A stretch of DNA of 64,000 bases from Volvariella volvacea V23. Taxonomy: Eukaryota; Basidiomycota; Agaricomycetes; Agaricales; Pluteaceae. How positions within the stretch are numbered: position 1 is the stretch's first letter; the number at the start of each line of letters is the position of its first letter. The notes under the pieces were generated by a model. It searched no databases and had not been told where the DNA came from. It worked only from the letters and a program-made list of their open reading frames with translations. Location of the stretch: the NCBI GenBank assembly GCA_000349905.1, contig KB722739.1:2192706-2256705 (forward strand), given 5' to 3'. Of the stretch, positions 47,092 through 57,205 are shown in pieces. A program made the position numbers and the translations under genes.

Positions 47092-48465
47092 TCACAGTCC
47101 CCATACCGACTGGAACCTCTCCGCCTTCAGATGCGGAGGGAGGATGTGGAACAGAGCGCTATGCGAGCTCACAATCTCCCTCAGCGGGAGCGTCCACGGC
47201 TCTTTGCGATCAAAGCCCCTCGTCAGCAGCTCGCCCTCCCGTGGCGGGTTGATGTACTCGTCATAGTCCGTGATCAGCTTCCGGATAGGCTCTGTGATTT
47301 TCAGGACGCGAAGCACGAGTGCGGGGTGGTACGCGGTGAAGTACGGCTCTGGTTCGAATCGGACGAGTCCGGCGCCTGCGATGGTCGTGGAAGGAAACCC
47401 GACGATGAGAAAACCAGACTCGAAAGGAAGGAAAAGAAAAGGGGAACGCACCAGAATAAGGCATCTTTGGGCCATACCTCGCCCCCATCTTCATAAACTG
47501 CGCTCTATGATCCGAAAACGGGTGGACAAAATACGCATTCCCAATCTCCTTCTCGTTCGCAGCCCAGAACGAGAACCTCGAGCTGCCAAAGTTGACGTAC
47601 ATCGGCTCGTCCAGGCTCGAGAGTATGGTGCTCCGTCGGTCGACGTTGGACGAGTTGAAGAGGTTTTCGTAGAGCGCCATGCGCTCGGGCGAGACGAGCT
47701 GCTCTCCGAGGAGCTGTTCGCGGACGTACCGGAGGGTCGGGTTTCCAGAGATTATGATGGCCGACAAGGTCCAGGGAAGAGTGGAGGGCAGAGTCAGGTC
47801 TGAGCCGTCGTGAAACATTTGCTGGATTGTCGACCTCGAGGTGAGAGAGTAGACCTCCTTTGCGGTCACATTTGGGGGGAGACAGCGGAAGCGGAGTCCA
47901 GACGAGAGGTGGGGGATGCCCGAGTCGGGCGGTGGCTCGTAGTAGTAGAGGAATCCGAGTGTGCGTGGGGGGAAAGGAATGCGCTTTTGGTAGGCCCTGA
48001 GGCCTGGTGGAAGCCCCTCCTCGGCAGGCTCTTTCTCTTCCTCCTTCTGCTTGCTTAGCTCCGCAAAGTACTTCTCCAGACGGACTTTTACGTGGTTGGG
48101 CACAGGCGGGTCGAAGGGGTTGAGAGGCGAGATGTAATGGGTCTGGTTGGCGTAATACATGATGGGTGCTTGGGAAATCCGAACCGGCGCCCTCAGGGAG
48201 CGGTGGGTGTGAAATGATGGATTTGCCTTGCCAGAAAAGTCGAGGAGATCCCATACTTGAAGCTTGTCGGACGATAGCGTGGTGATGGTTGGGACAGAGA
48301 GACGACGCGGGGGTATGGGCTGCGACGGGGAAGCTGCGGCAGACGCGTATGCCTGGACGCCGTCAGCTGCAACCTTTTGCAAAAAAGCAAACTCACCCGT
48401 TGCAGCGATCTGTTAAGCCGACACAGGCTCTGAAAGTCGCGTGCATGCTGCCAGGCTGGTCGCAT
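47092..48465 (-). CDS. Uncharacterised protein, possibly mitochondrial
   Basis: Function not recognised. Three exons (48465-48397, 48352-47452, 47375-47092) give 417 aa. The first exon MRPAWQHARDFQSLCRLNR is rich in Arg with no acidic start, like a mitochondrial presequence. It joins by a 44-nt intron to AYASAAASPSQPIPPRR. The body has RLEKYFAELSKQKEEEKEP, LGFLYYYEPPPDSG, LRFRCLPPNVTAKEVYS, DLTLPSTLPWTLSAIII, YENLFNSSNVDRR, and a C-terminal part AGLVRFEPEPYFTAYHPALV, LPLREIVSSHSALFHILPP. The LYYxPP...LRFRC...LPW pattern resembles hypothetical proteins common in Agaricomycetes (recalled, not checked). Codon use and clean frames support a real gene. The opposite-strand ORF at 47270-47803 is a shadow. 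Confidence 0.8.
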
Positions 48466-49140
48466 TTTTGAAACGAAACGCGGTTGGGAATACCGCCTAA
48501 TTTGGCCGTCGGTAATTTCCGGCCCTGATTCCGGGATACTCGGGCCGGGAGTGCAACGTTCAGTACTGCACCAAAGGCAAGGCGTAGACCCTTTTGAAGC
48601 TGGGAAGGGGCGTGTCAGAGTGTATTTATTAGGGCTCGAACTCAAGGGGACACTGCTGACCAGAGAATGTGGTAAAGTAGCTTGGCTTGTCCCGAGTCAC
48701 GACTGAAGGCGCTGAGACGCTCGAAGTATCCTCACCGAGTCGTGAAGCCCTAGTAATTGCTGTTCGAGTCAGGCCTTTCCCACGGTTATAAAGCTTTTAG
48801 GGCTTTGAGCTTCAAGACGTGTGTTGTGTGGCCATAAACTTTATTGGAATCCCTTTTCCATCATGCTCTATGCGAGCCAAATCTGCCCTTTCTGCCTTTA
48901 TTCGTCGGACTCGACGCGTTTTTTGGAGCATATATCGTTACAAGAACCGTTATTTCTTCCATATATGCGGTGGTGATCCAACTGGTGGGTGCTGCGTCGT
49001 TAGTCAAGGAGCCTTTTGGATTCGCATTGGGTTCATTGATGGAGTTTATAATTATATGAATAAACCGAAGCATGCCCTTCACACCTGGAGGGACTGGGTA
49101 CACCAGGAAATGATCCCAGGCTTCGCAAAGTAAGTCACAA
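48466..49140. other. Intergenic, unknown gene to SDR
   Basis: A 104-codon plus ORF at 48819-49133 partly looks hydrophobic but has no recognisable domain. Nothing else seen. Confidence 0.45.
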
Positions 49141-50524
49141 TCACAGCCGAGCCCTGGAGCGTGTATGGGCTTCGTTCAATGCCAGATCATCAGACCAATC
49201 TTCGCACTCCTCAAACTCCTTGCTCAGCTTGTTTAGTTTCTCTCTGATATTTTCCCTCGCGTCTTTACCCAAGACCAGCCTCAGTGGCGGATTCTCAAGC
49301 GCAGCTAGTCTGAATATTGCTTGACTATGCTTATCGGGATCACCGACCAAGACTACAATAGACATTAATATTGAACGTGTGGAAGGGAGATATGTAGGCC
49401 AAGGGCTTACTTGGAGCTCCTGCACTGGTAGCTACTTGAGTGTAAGCTGGATGGGCGGGGATTTTTCCTGCACTCTTCGCAGCGAGCATAGTACGGAAGT
49501 ACCCAGCTTCCACCAACGTGACCTTTCAATCCGGGAGTATTATTTTACACAAAATGTAAATAACCCTTTAGAGACAATACCTTGATGTTCCAAGAATGAT
49601 CTAGTTCTTGGACAAGTGCCTCTGTTATTCCCTCTAACGCTGCTCGGTGGTTAACATTGTTGGGGAGGGCATGAATCAGATTGTTGATGGAAGTAGAAAC
49701 GCTTACCAAACTTGCTAGTGATAAACATTAGTGTAGCTTGACTCACTTCTCAGGAACTACACACCTAGCGCCATAAAACCCCCTTCGTCCCGCTCCCTAC
49801 ACCATGTGCAAGCGTCAATAAGGCATCCAAAAGACGTACCAACTACATACAGTTAAGCCGAGCATAGAGGATACTTGGATTAGCCTTCCGCCTCGAGGTC
49901 GATTGATCTCTCTAAAGAAGGAAACAGCGCAGCGTGTTACATTGACCGCCCCCCAGAAATTCGTCTGAAGATGTCCAATTAGCATTATACGCCTGAGAAC
50001 GGACTGAGCACGTACCTCGAACATCCCCCGAGCAAATTCATCCGGGGTACTTTCAATTTCTCCAGCAGCTCCAATTCCTGGGATACATGGTGATGAGGTG
50101 GGAGCACGCGGTACGATCTGAACTCCTACGGACCTGCGTTATTATATACAATATCAATTCTTCCGTAAACCTTCCGAGCTTGTTCAAATGCAGCCGATAC
50201 TTCTTCCCGTTTGGTAACATCCAGTCGTATGATTAGCAATTTTCCAGATTTCAGATAGCGGGATTCCAGATGCTTGAGGGTTAGAGGATCTCGACAAGTT
50301 GCGATGGCAGTTTCATTACGAGAAAGGACGTGTTCTGCCAATGAGAGGCCTAAACCAGAGCTCGCCTTCTCATTTGTGGTAAGCTTTCGGCCTTTAGAGT
50401 GTGGGAGACGCCAATGAGAGACTTACCCCTGTGACTTGAAGTGCAACATCAGTTGTGGTACAAGGAGAAATGTCGGGGCCTACTTACTAAACCAAACACT
50501 AGAAGAGTTACTGGGTAAAGTCAT
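49141..50524 (-). CDS. Short-chain dehydrogenase/reductase with two 8-nt exons
   Basis: NAD(P)-dependent oxidoreductase of the classical SDR family. Ten exons sum to 876 nt (291 aa): 50524-50488, 50434-50427, 50365-50134, 50077-50016, 49964-49851, 49796-49765, 49714-49707, 49639-49581, 49522-49411, 49352-49141. Joined protein: MTLPSNSSSVWFITGASSGL (cofactor motif TGxxxGxG), then ATCRDP, RLDVTKREEV, RIDIVYNNAG, IESTPDEFARGMFE, TNFWGAVNVTR, LIQVSSMLG, GFYGASKFALEGITEALVQE (catalytic Tyr and Lys as YxxxK). The C-terminal part includes VEAGYFRTML and GDPDKHSQAIF. The two 8-nt exons supply the ITG and SKF codons, both essential. Substrate unknown. Confidence 0.9.
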
Positions 50525-51688
50525 CTGTGGCAGGTCGCAAAATCATCCAGCGACGAAAGCAAGAGTTGGGTTGGATGAGGAGATAGTGCCGAATATTCCC
50601 AACACTCATTGGCCTCGAGGCTGACCAGCCTGAAAAACGCAGCAAGGGCTTTGATGCCCCTCAAGACATGACATTTCCCATTATTAGGCCGGGAGCTTTC
50701 TCCCATCTATCACTCATTCGTTCGAACCTGAATGGAAGCCTCTGTCAAGATACAGTATATTAGATACGGGAACTTGCTGTCGAACCTATGACTAACATCT
50801 GACAGCGATCGACCTAATCCATCAGCAGAAATGATGCGATATGGGGACAACAAAGATGCAGATGGATCAGATGGATCCACGGACCGAGTGTGCATGAGAA
50901 TATAACTTGATGGAGAAAAATTCGGGGATATAGGGGATTGGATTTAAGGTTTTTCGCGACATCCTTTTTGTGGTTTAAGTGGATGCGCCGATGTCGTCCT
51001 CATCGGTCGGCGAACCCAACAGACGGTGTACCTTTCGTTGGTGACCGTACTTAGAGTTCAGAGGCAAAGGAGGGTGGTGCTGGATGCAGGCTTAGTCAGC
51101 TGTTCTCAGGCTCCTTTCTGCTGCTCTCCATCCTGTCCGCTCTGCCACATCGTCCGCCGGCAATGACTTCCGACCTCCAGATGCTCCGAGACACACCCGG
51201 AGTCGCGCGACATGTCGCACTTGAGGGTTACAGCGAATTTCTATGGTACAATGCATGTTGTTGAACCCAGCATGGATCATCGTCATCCGTATTCGCCTTC
51301 TTTCCCCGCCTATGAAGTATATAAACTGTGCTTATTCGGTTTTTCCATAGCTTTCACTCCGCATGGATATGCGGGCTCCAGGGACAAAGTCGAAAGAAGC
51401 TCCATCACCAGCACGAAGCGGCCCGGGAGTCTACTGGTCCAGTGGTCGTCCCGGCCACGCTGGCCCTATGATCTGCGTGAACACTTTCTACGCGCACGAA
51501 CAATGCCGGCGCTCGCATTCTCGTATTCCGCGAAATATCCGCCCATATGTTGATTACACCCGGAGATGTTCTTCAATCATTCAGCATTTATTCGATGCGT
51601 TATAAAAGCCAAGGTCTATTTAACTCTGCTCTGCCCATTCCTGGTAACACGTCACTATTTCTTGTGTTGAACTCGACTCATAACGCCA
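50525..51688. other. Intergenic, SDR to pectin methylesterase 1
   Basis: Divergent promoter space. From 51091 (cttagtcagctgttc) to the PME1 start, the sequence aligns with 54598-55254 upstream of PME2, so the duplication included promoter DNA. No other gene recognised. Confidence 0.55.
51601..51607 (+). promoter_or_regulatory. TATA box of PME1
   Basis: TATAAAA, 81 bp before the ATG at 51689; PME2 has its TATA box at nearly the same distance. Confidence 0.6.
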
Positions 51689-52993
51689 ATGCTCCTATAC
51701 CAGTCATTCACCGCTTTCTTTGTGCTCTCAGTCAACCTTTTCGGCACAGCTTATGCCGCCTCTCGTACATCCCCACCCTCTGGAGCCCTGGTCGTGCGAG
51801 CAGGAACGTCGACATCTGGGGAGTACCGAACCATTAATGCTGCTCTAGCTGCATTACCTAATGACAGCTCATCACGTTCTATCTTCATCTATCCTGGGAC
51901 ATACAACGAGCAAGTCTATATCACTCGTTCTGGTCCGCTCACCGTATGTACTCGGCATATACCCACACGTACCCTCCTAATGTTTACAATTTAAACAGAT
52001 ATACGGTTACACAACGGACACTTCCACTTACAGGAATAATCAAGTGATGATTCTTTCGTCGATTCCTGCAAGCCAAGCGGGTTCGAATGATGCCAGCGGG
52101 ACACTCCGCGTTCATAAAAATGACTTTAAACTATACAATGTCAATGTCAAGAACGGCTATGGACCTGGATCTCAAGCAATTGCCATTAGTCAATACGGAA
52201 GCCGAGTTGGCCTCTACGCTTGCGGATTCTATGGATACCAAGACACTCTCTACGCTAACGAAGGAACGCAAGTTTACCTAAAAGGATACATTGAAGTGCG
52301 TTGCTTAAACGGCCATCTCCAACCAGTGTATTTATATTCTTGAGAACAGGGCGCTACGGACTTTATCTTCGGTCGTCGCGGTCTGGCATACTTTGGCGGA
52401 AACACTATTGCGGTTACTGCCCCTGGCTGGGTCACCGCCAGCGGGCGCGAGTCAAATGATAGCGGTAGCTGTAAGTCGTATCCAAAACCGGAACCCACAA
52501 GCTCTGATTCCTCTCGTAGACGTTTTCAATGCCAATACAATTGTACAAGCGTCGTCGGTCGTCTCGGATCCAAGTGGAAAAACCTATCTCGGTCGTCCAT
52601 GGGGAGGTACGTAGCGCATTTCGCCAATCTAATCAAGTCACCAGCTCAAGCTAAGATAATTAACGTGCTTCGTAAAAAGCCTATGCCAAGTAAGTATATA
52701 ATTACATCAATCACGAATCCATAATAATTCGACACCCCAATAGGGTTATCTTCAAGAATACTGTGATCACTGCACCGCTGAACAAAGCTCTTTGGTCCGT
52801 CTGGAACACAAATGACCCACGCACGAGCAACATCCTTTTTGCTGAGTACAACACTACCGGAAGTGGTGCTAGTGGTGCCTCGCGTCCAAGTTTCGCTACG
52901 GTCTTGACCGCGAGTCAGGCAAATGCTTACTCTATCTCGAGTGCAGTCGGAAGCGATTACGCTAGTTGGGTTGATACCTCTTATCTGGTTTAA
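51689..52993 (+). CDS. Secreted pectin methylesterase 1 (CE8)
   Basis: Removes methyl esters from plant-wall pectin, outside the cell. Six exons (51689-51943, 51999-52295, 52350-52470, 52520-52606, 52680-52689, 52744-52993) give 339 aa. A signal peptide is visible: MLLYQSFTAFFVLSVNLFGT then AYA before ASRTSPPSG. Family motifs follow: GEYRTINAALAALP, IFIYPGTYNEQV, KNGYGPGSQAIA, GFYGYQDTLYA (catalytic region with Gln and Asp), GATDFIFGRRG (second catalytic Asp), YLGRPWGG and VIFKNTVI. It ends SYASW-like, SSAVGSDYASWVDTSYLV. All catalytic motifs are intact. The fifth exon is only 10 nt. Tandem paralogue at 55255 with the same exon plan. Together they suggest a plant-degrading lifestyle. Confidence 0.95.
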
Positions 52994-53342
52994 AATACGA
53001 ATGTAGGATGTATTTATTGTAAGCGGTGTACTCGCTCGATTGCTATTCTTTGGTATGATTCCATACGTTTGAGCTGGTGTGCCTAGAGTCGGATTGCTGG
53101 AGGTTTTTATGATCCAAGCCGTAACGGGAATACGAATCCGTGTATGGTATTATTGAGATAATTTCAACCAATGGGCTGCCAAAATTTCGAGCAAGAGCGA
53201 TCTTATGGCGTCCGCAAATCTGTGCAATTAGCGAACACAAGGAATCAAGGAGCTACGGCATGCTTAAAATTCTGCTCTATCCCTTTACGCTTGAGATAGC
53301 TAATTTAGTATAATAATGGTAAATAATCCGCATTGTATTCAA
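52994..53342. other. Intergenic, PME1 3' flank
   Basis: 3' flank of PME1 up to the transposon target site; partly similar to the PME2 3' flank at 56567-56700. No gene. Confidence 0.5.
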
Positions 53343-53350
53343 AATCACCC

Positions 53351-53362
53351 TCAGCAAAAAGC
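53351..53362 (+). repeat. Left terminal inverted repeat of the element
   Basis: TCAGCAAAAAG core directly after the left target-site copy; inverse of the right terminus. Confidence 0.8.
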
Positions 53363-53674
53363 ACCTGTCCAATATTTGTCCAGTTTATGTCAGAAAAATG
53401 ACATACTAATGAAAATATGACATTAGGCAGTGAAATTGGACAAAAGTATGACAAATATATGACAAATATATATATTCAAAAATGTCATATAAATGTCAGA
53501 GTTTTGAAAAATATATGACATTTATATGATACTTTCATGGCAAAATGTATAAATATATTGGATTGTAAAGGTTTAATTTGCTTAGTCTATATCCTAGATC
53601 TAATCACTATATTTCACCTCTGAAGGATTTTCTCATTGCATAACTTTCATTATATATTTTGCAATTTTCTTGCC

Positions 53675-53750
53675 CCAGGCTAGGATTAATCCAATGATCA
53701 GAAACCAGTCTTATTGACATGGACATTTTAACCACTAGACTATGCTGCCA
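53675..53750 (-). other. tRNA-like sequence inside the transposon
   Basis: On the minus strand GGCAGCATAGTCTAGTGGTT carries an exact A-box pattern (TAGTCTAGTGG). About 40 nt later GGATTAATCC resembles a degenerate B box. The middle contains TGTCAAT, which would give an Asp GTC anticodon loop. Acceptor pairing is poor, so it is a relic or a SINE-like promoter, not a functional tRNA. Confidence 0.55.
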
Positions 53751-54525
53751 TGCAAAATCTATCAACAACCTCAATTATGACCCATCTTTTTGGGGACTTA
53801 GAAAAATTCCGCACCTTACCTCAGTCTCATCTTTCCTTACATGTTAGATTACACGATTATCACATATTATATACATTATTTTCATGCTTCTGCTTCTGCT
53901 CCTGCAGTTTATAAGACAGATATTCTAAGACCTGCTTCACAAAGTATAGGGCTTTCATTCCTGAGGAGTACATATTGCATTAAGAAGTAATTGAATACAT
54001 CACAATTGGGTCATTATACAATTAAATAAACTATTTTTTCTGTTTACATCCAAGGAATTTATTAAATTTCAATTGTACTCACAATAGTAATTTGTACCCC
54101 TCTTTGAGAACCACAGACTACACACTGAAAACAATGCAACCTACTATAATACATGAAAATGTATGAAATTGCTTGGGATATTAATATATCAAGTAAATGA
54201 ATAGGCTATCCACAGCAATATGTACTTTACCATTAGTTGTAACAGTGATTTCAGTCAATATCTATCTAATATTTCATTGACCATACCACAAATTTAGCAT
54301 TCAAATAAATTAATGCAGTGAACACCATAAAAATGATATGACACCCATATGATAGCAGTATGACATCTATATGACATCTATATGACATTTATATGACATT
54401 ACTAGGACAAAATAATATGACATTGGTTATATGATGATAGTATGACATTTATCTGACAGTATTATGACAAATTGCATAAACTATGACATTTATTGGACTA
54501 TATACTGACATTTCATATGAGAACC

Positions 54526-54537
54526 TTTTTTGCTGAG
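54526..54537 (-). repeat. Right terminal inverted repeat of the element
   Basis: Reverse complement reads CTCAGCAAAAAA, matching the left end over the CTCAGCAAAAA core; the right target-site copy follows at once. Confidence 0.8.
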
Positions 54538-54545
54538 AATCACCC

Positions 54546-55254
54546 AGGGATGGGACACCAAACCATAGAATTTTATTTGGCCTGGTTGCTCGGGGAGCTT
54601 AGTCAGCTGTTCCCAAGCTCCTTTCCTCCGACTTTCCTCCCTTGTTGGCCCAAAGATTCACTTACTCCGTCATGCCCACATCGCCCACACATACCCGCCG
54701 ACATTGGAATCTAACCTCAATGTGCTCAAGACTCGCCCCATACTGCACGACTCATCATACTCACAAACTTATGAAGCTCTGCTGCAATTCAACATTCAAT
54801 GCTCGCGCTGAATGCAAAGGAGATCATGTTGGATGAAACGTCATAGTCAAACATCTTCTTTTCCCCGCCGATCTATCCTCATTCAATTAAAGTATAACCT
54901 TTACTCCTCTTATCCGTATGGATACTCCGCAAATCTCTGTAGGCAGCAGGATAGAAGTTGAAAGTTTCATGTCTCATTGCTTATACCAAGCGGCCCGGAA
55001 GCCAAATTGAACAACGAGCGTTCCGGCTACGCCAGTCTTATGACCTGCACTCGTGTATATGTGCTTCGTTTTCATGCAATACCGACGCTCGAATTCTCCC
55101 ATTCCGTGAAATATCCGCCCATATACTGATTGCCCCCGAGGAGATTCTTCTGCAATACATTCTATCCGGTATAAATATCGGGCGGCTATTTAACTCTGCT
55201 GTAGCCATTCCTGGCAATACATCTGCTTGCATTCAACTTGACTCAAAGCTTGCG
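54546..55254. repeat. Duplicated upstream region of PME2
   Basis: From 54598 on, aligns with the PME1 upstream region starting at 51091. It carries the PME2 promoter. An ORF continues from 54958 into PME2 but the signal peptide starts at 55255. Confidence 0.6.
55170..55177 (+). promoter_or_regulatory. TATA box of PME2
   Basis: TATAAATA, 77 bp before the ATG at 55255. Confidence 0.6.
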
Positions 55255-56566
55255 ATGCTCCTGCACCAGTCATTCGCCTCTTTCTTTGTGCTTTCTGTTT
55301 ACCTCTTCGGCACCGCCTTTGCTGCGTCTCGTACATCTCCACCCTCTGGAGCCTTGGTTGTACGTGCTGGAACATCAACCTCTGGAGAATATCGGACAAT
55401 CAATGCTGCTCTAGCTGCATTGCCCAACGACAGCTCATCACGCTCCATCTTCATCTATCCCGGAACGTATAACGAGCAAGTCTACATTACTCGTTCTGGT
55501 CCGCTTACCGTACGTGACTGCTGTTTGCTTCGCCTTCGACTGTCGGCCCCCTGATGTCGATATTTAACAGATATATGGATACACTACAGACACGTCCACC
55601 TACAGGAACAACCAAGTGATGATTCTTTCGTCGATTCCTGCGAGCCAGGCAGGTTCAAATGACGCAAGTGGAACACTTCGTATTCATAAAAACGACTTCA
55701 AACTCTACAACGTCAATGTCAAGAATGGCTATGGACCTGGATCTCAAGCGATTGCCCTAAGTCAATACGGTAATCGAGTCGGCCTATATGCTTGCGGATT
55801 CTATGGATACCAGGACACTCTTTATGCTAACCAAGGAACACAGGTTTACCTGAAAGGATACATCGAGGTAATATCTTCATGCTGTCCCTTATGGAGATCC
55901 TTTAACGATATCTTCGAATACAGGGTGCTACAGACTTCATTTTTGGTAGTCGAGGCATGGCATACTTTGGCGGGAATACTATTGCAGTTACCGGACCTGG
56001 CTGGGTCACAGCCAGTGGTCGTGACTCAGACGATGGTGGCAGCTGTAGGTCGCCTTTCTAGGAGATGCGTGTAGTTGCTGACGGTTTCAACAGACGTTTT
56101 CAATGCCAATACAATCATACGGGCTTCCTCAGTCGTGTCGGATCCAAGTGGCAAGACCTACCTCGGTCGTCCTTGGAGAGGTACGCAATCATACGCTTTT
56201 GTCCATTTTTTTGAATCAATATTCACCATTTTGTTGTGGTCTGCAACAGCCTACGCTAAGTACGTACAAAATTGCTTCTGGAATAAGCATTTACTAATGA
56301 TCTGGTACGATTAAAGGGTTATTTTCAAAAACACTGTAATTACTGCACCCCTCAACAAAGCCATTTGGTCGGTCTGGAGCACAAGTAACCCACAAACGAG
56401 CAATGTCTTCTTCGCTGAATACAATAGCACTGGGAGTGGTGTTAGCGGAGCCACGCGCCCAAGTTTTGCAACAGTCTTGACTACGAGTCAGGCAAACGCG
56501 TATTCTATCTCGAGTGCAGTGGGAAGCGATTACGCTAGTTGGGTTGACACTTCTTACCTTGTTTAA
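55255..56566 (+). CDS. Secreted pectin methylesterase 2 (CE8)
   Basis: Tandem paralogue of PME1. ATG at 55255 gives the signal peptide MLLHQSFASFFVLSVYLFGT and AFA before ASRTSPPSG; a longer frame from 54958 would bury it, so I reject that start. Exon 1 ends at 55509. Then IYGYTTDTSTYRNN, KNGYGPGSQAIALSQ, GFYGYQDTLYA, GATDFIFGSRGMAYFGG, VTASGRDSDDGGS, VFNANTII, YLGRPWR, a 10-nt exon (cctacgctaa), and the last exon (about 56317-56566) VIFKNTVITAPLNKAIWSVW...SYLV. Catalytic Gln and Asp motifs are intact. Replacement differences from PME1 are scattered, mostly in the last exon, and the two proteins stay very similar, so both probably remain functional. Confidence 0.94.
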
Positions 56567-57205
56567 CGTGCAGTGATGGGGTGTATTCATTATGAGTCAG
56601 GGCACTCCTCCGATTCCTATCGTTTGGTGTGGTTTGCCTAAATTTGTTGTACATTTGAATTGATATATACTTCGCAACGTTGGAGTCAGTCCGCTAAAGG
56701 TCTTTGACTCAAGCTACGGTGGGAGAGTGGACCCACATGACCTAACTCGAGGCGTTACGGCCAGACATCCAAATAAGAGCGATATTGTTTGCTTCAACAA
56801 AGGCAAGCATCCAGACACCCAAACAGAAGCGATTTTACGTCGCCCTCAACTCTCGGCGTAGCCTATGAACTAACCACTCCCTCCCAATACTCTGCTTTCG
56901 CGCATAATGCAATGGAGAAAACTGGCAGTTATCATGGCAAAAATCTGGGATGCAGAGGGCTAAATTTCGAGACGGGTATCCATCGAATTTGCTTGGGAAT
57001 TGTAATCAATGGTTTGCACTAGCGAAATGTAGGTTGACTCATTAATCCTTCCCAGCAGGAAGGACATAATTTATGCCATCTGACTCAAGGTCGCATGAGA
57101 TGGTGGACCCACCAACTAACCCTAGCGCAGGGAGACCCCGAGCGAGGTGCATAAAATGAGCGAGCAGTTTATTCAGCGTGTCGACATCTAGTCAGTCTTT
57201 CCCCA
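56567..57205. other. Intergenic, PME2 to F-box-like pseudogene
   Basis: 3' flank of PME2, then about 500 bp with nothing recognisable. Confidence 0.45.

Larger units (their letters stand above)
53343..54545. mobile_element. AT-rich non-autonomous TIR DNA transposon with target-site duplication
   Basis: Direct repeat AATCACCC at 53343-53350 and 54538-54545 brackets an AT-rich block. The block ends in inverted copies of TCAGCAAAAA (53351-53360; reverse complement at 54527-54536). Similarity between the ends continues imperfectly inward (TGTCCAATATTTG... versus AGTCCAATAAATG...). Both ends carry many copies of a TATGACAT-like motif in either orientation (53390-53560 and 54330-54515), a pattern typical of transposase-binding subterminal repeats. 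No transposase ORF is present, so it must move in trans if at all. An 8-bp duplication fits hAT- or KDZ/Zisupton-type elements; the superfamily is not resolved. One base is ambiguous between duplication and terminus. It is inserted between the two PME genes. Confidence 0.85.

Noticed and set aside
47270..48254. Long ORFs overlapping the 417-aa gene (177 codons plus, 249 codons minus, other frames)
   Set aside because: Shadows of the GC-rich exon 2 at 48352-47452; Arg/Pro-rich low-complexity translations.
48353..48396. A 23-nt intron joining exon 1 of the 417-aa gene to VAADGVQ
   Set aside because: Too short for splicing; the 44-nt intron ending CCAG also keeps the frame.
53390..54515. TATGACAT repeats as a CRISPR array or a satellite
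   Set aside because: Spacing is irregular, both orientations occur, and the genome is eukaryotic; terminal repeats explain it as a transposon.
54958..55254. Upstream in-frame extension of PME2
   Set aside because: It would place a signal peptide inside the protein; the TATA box at 55170 and PME1 support the start at 55255.
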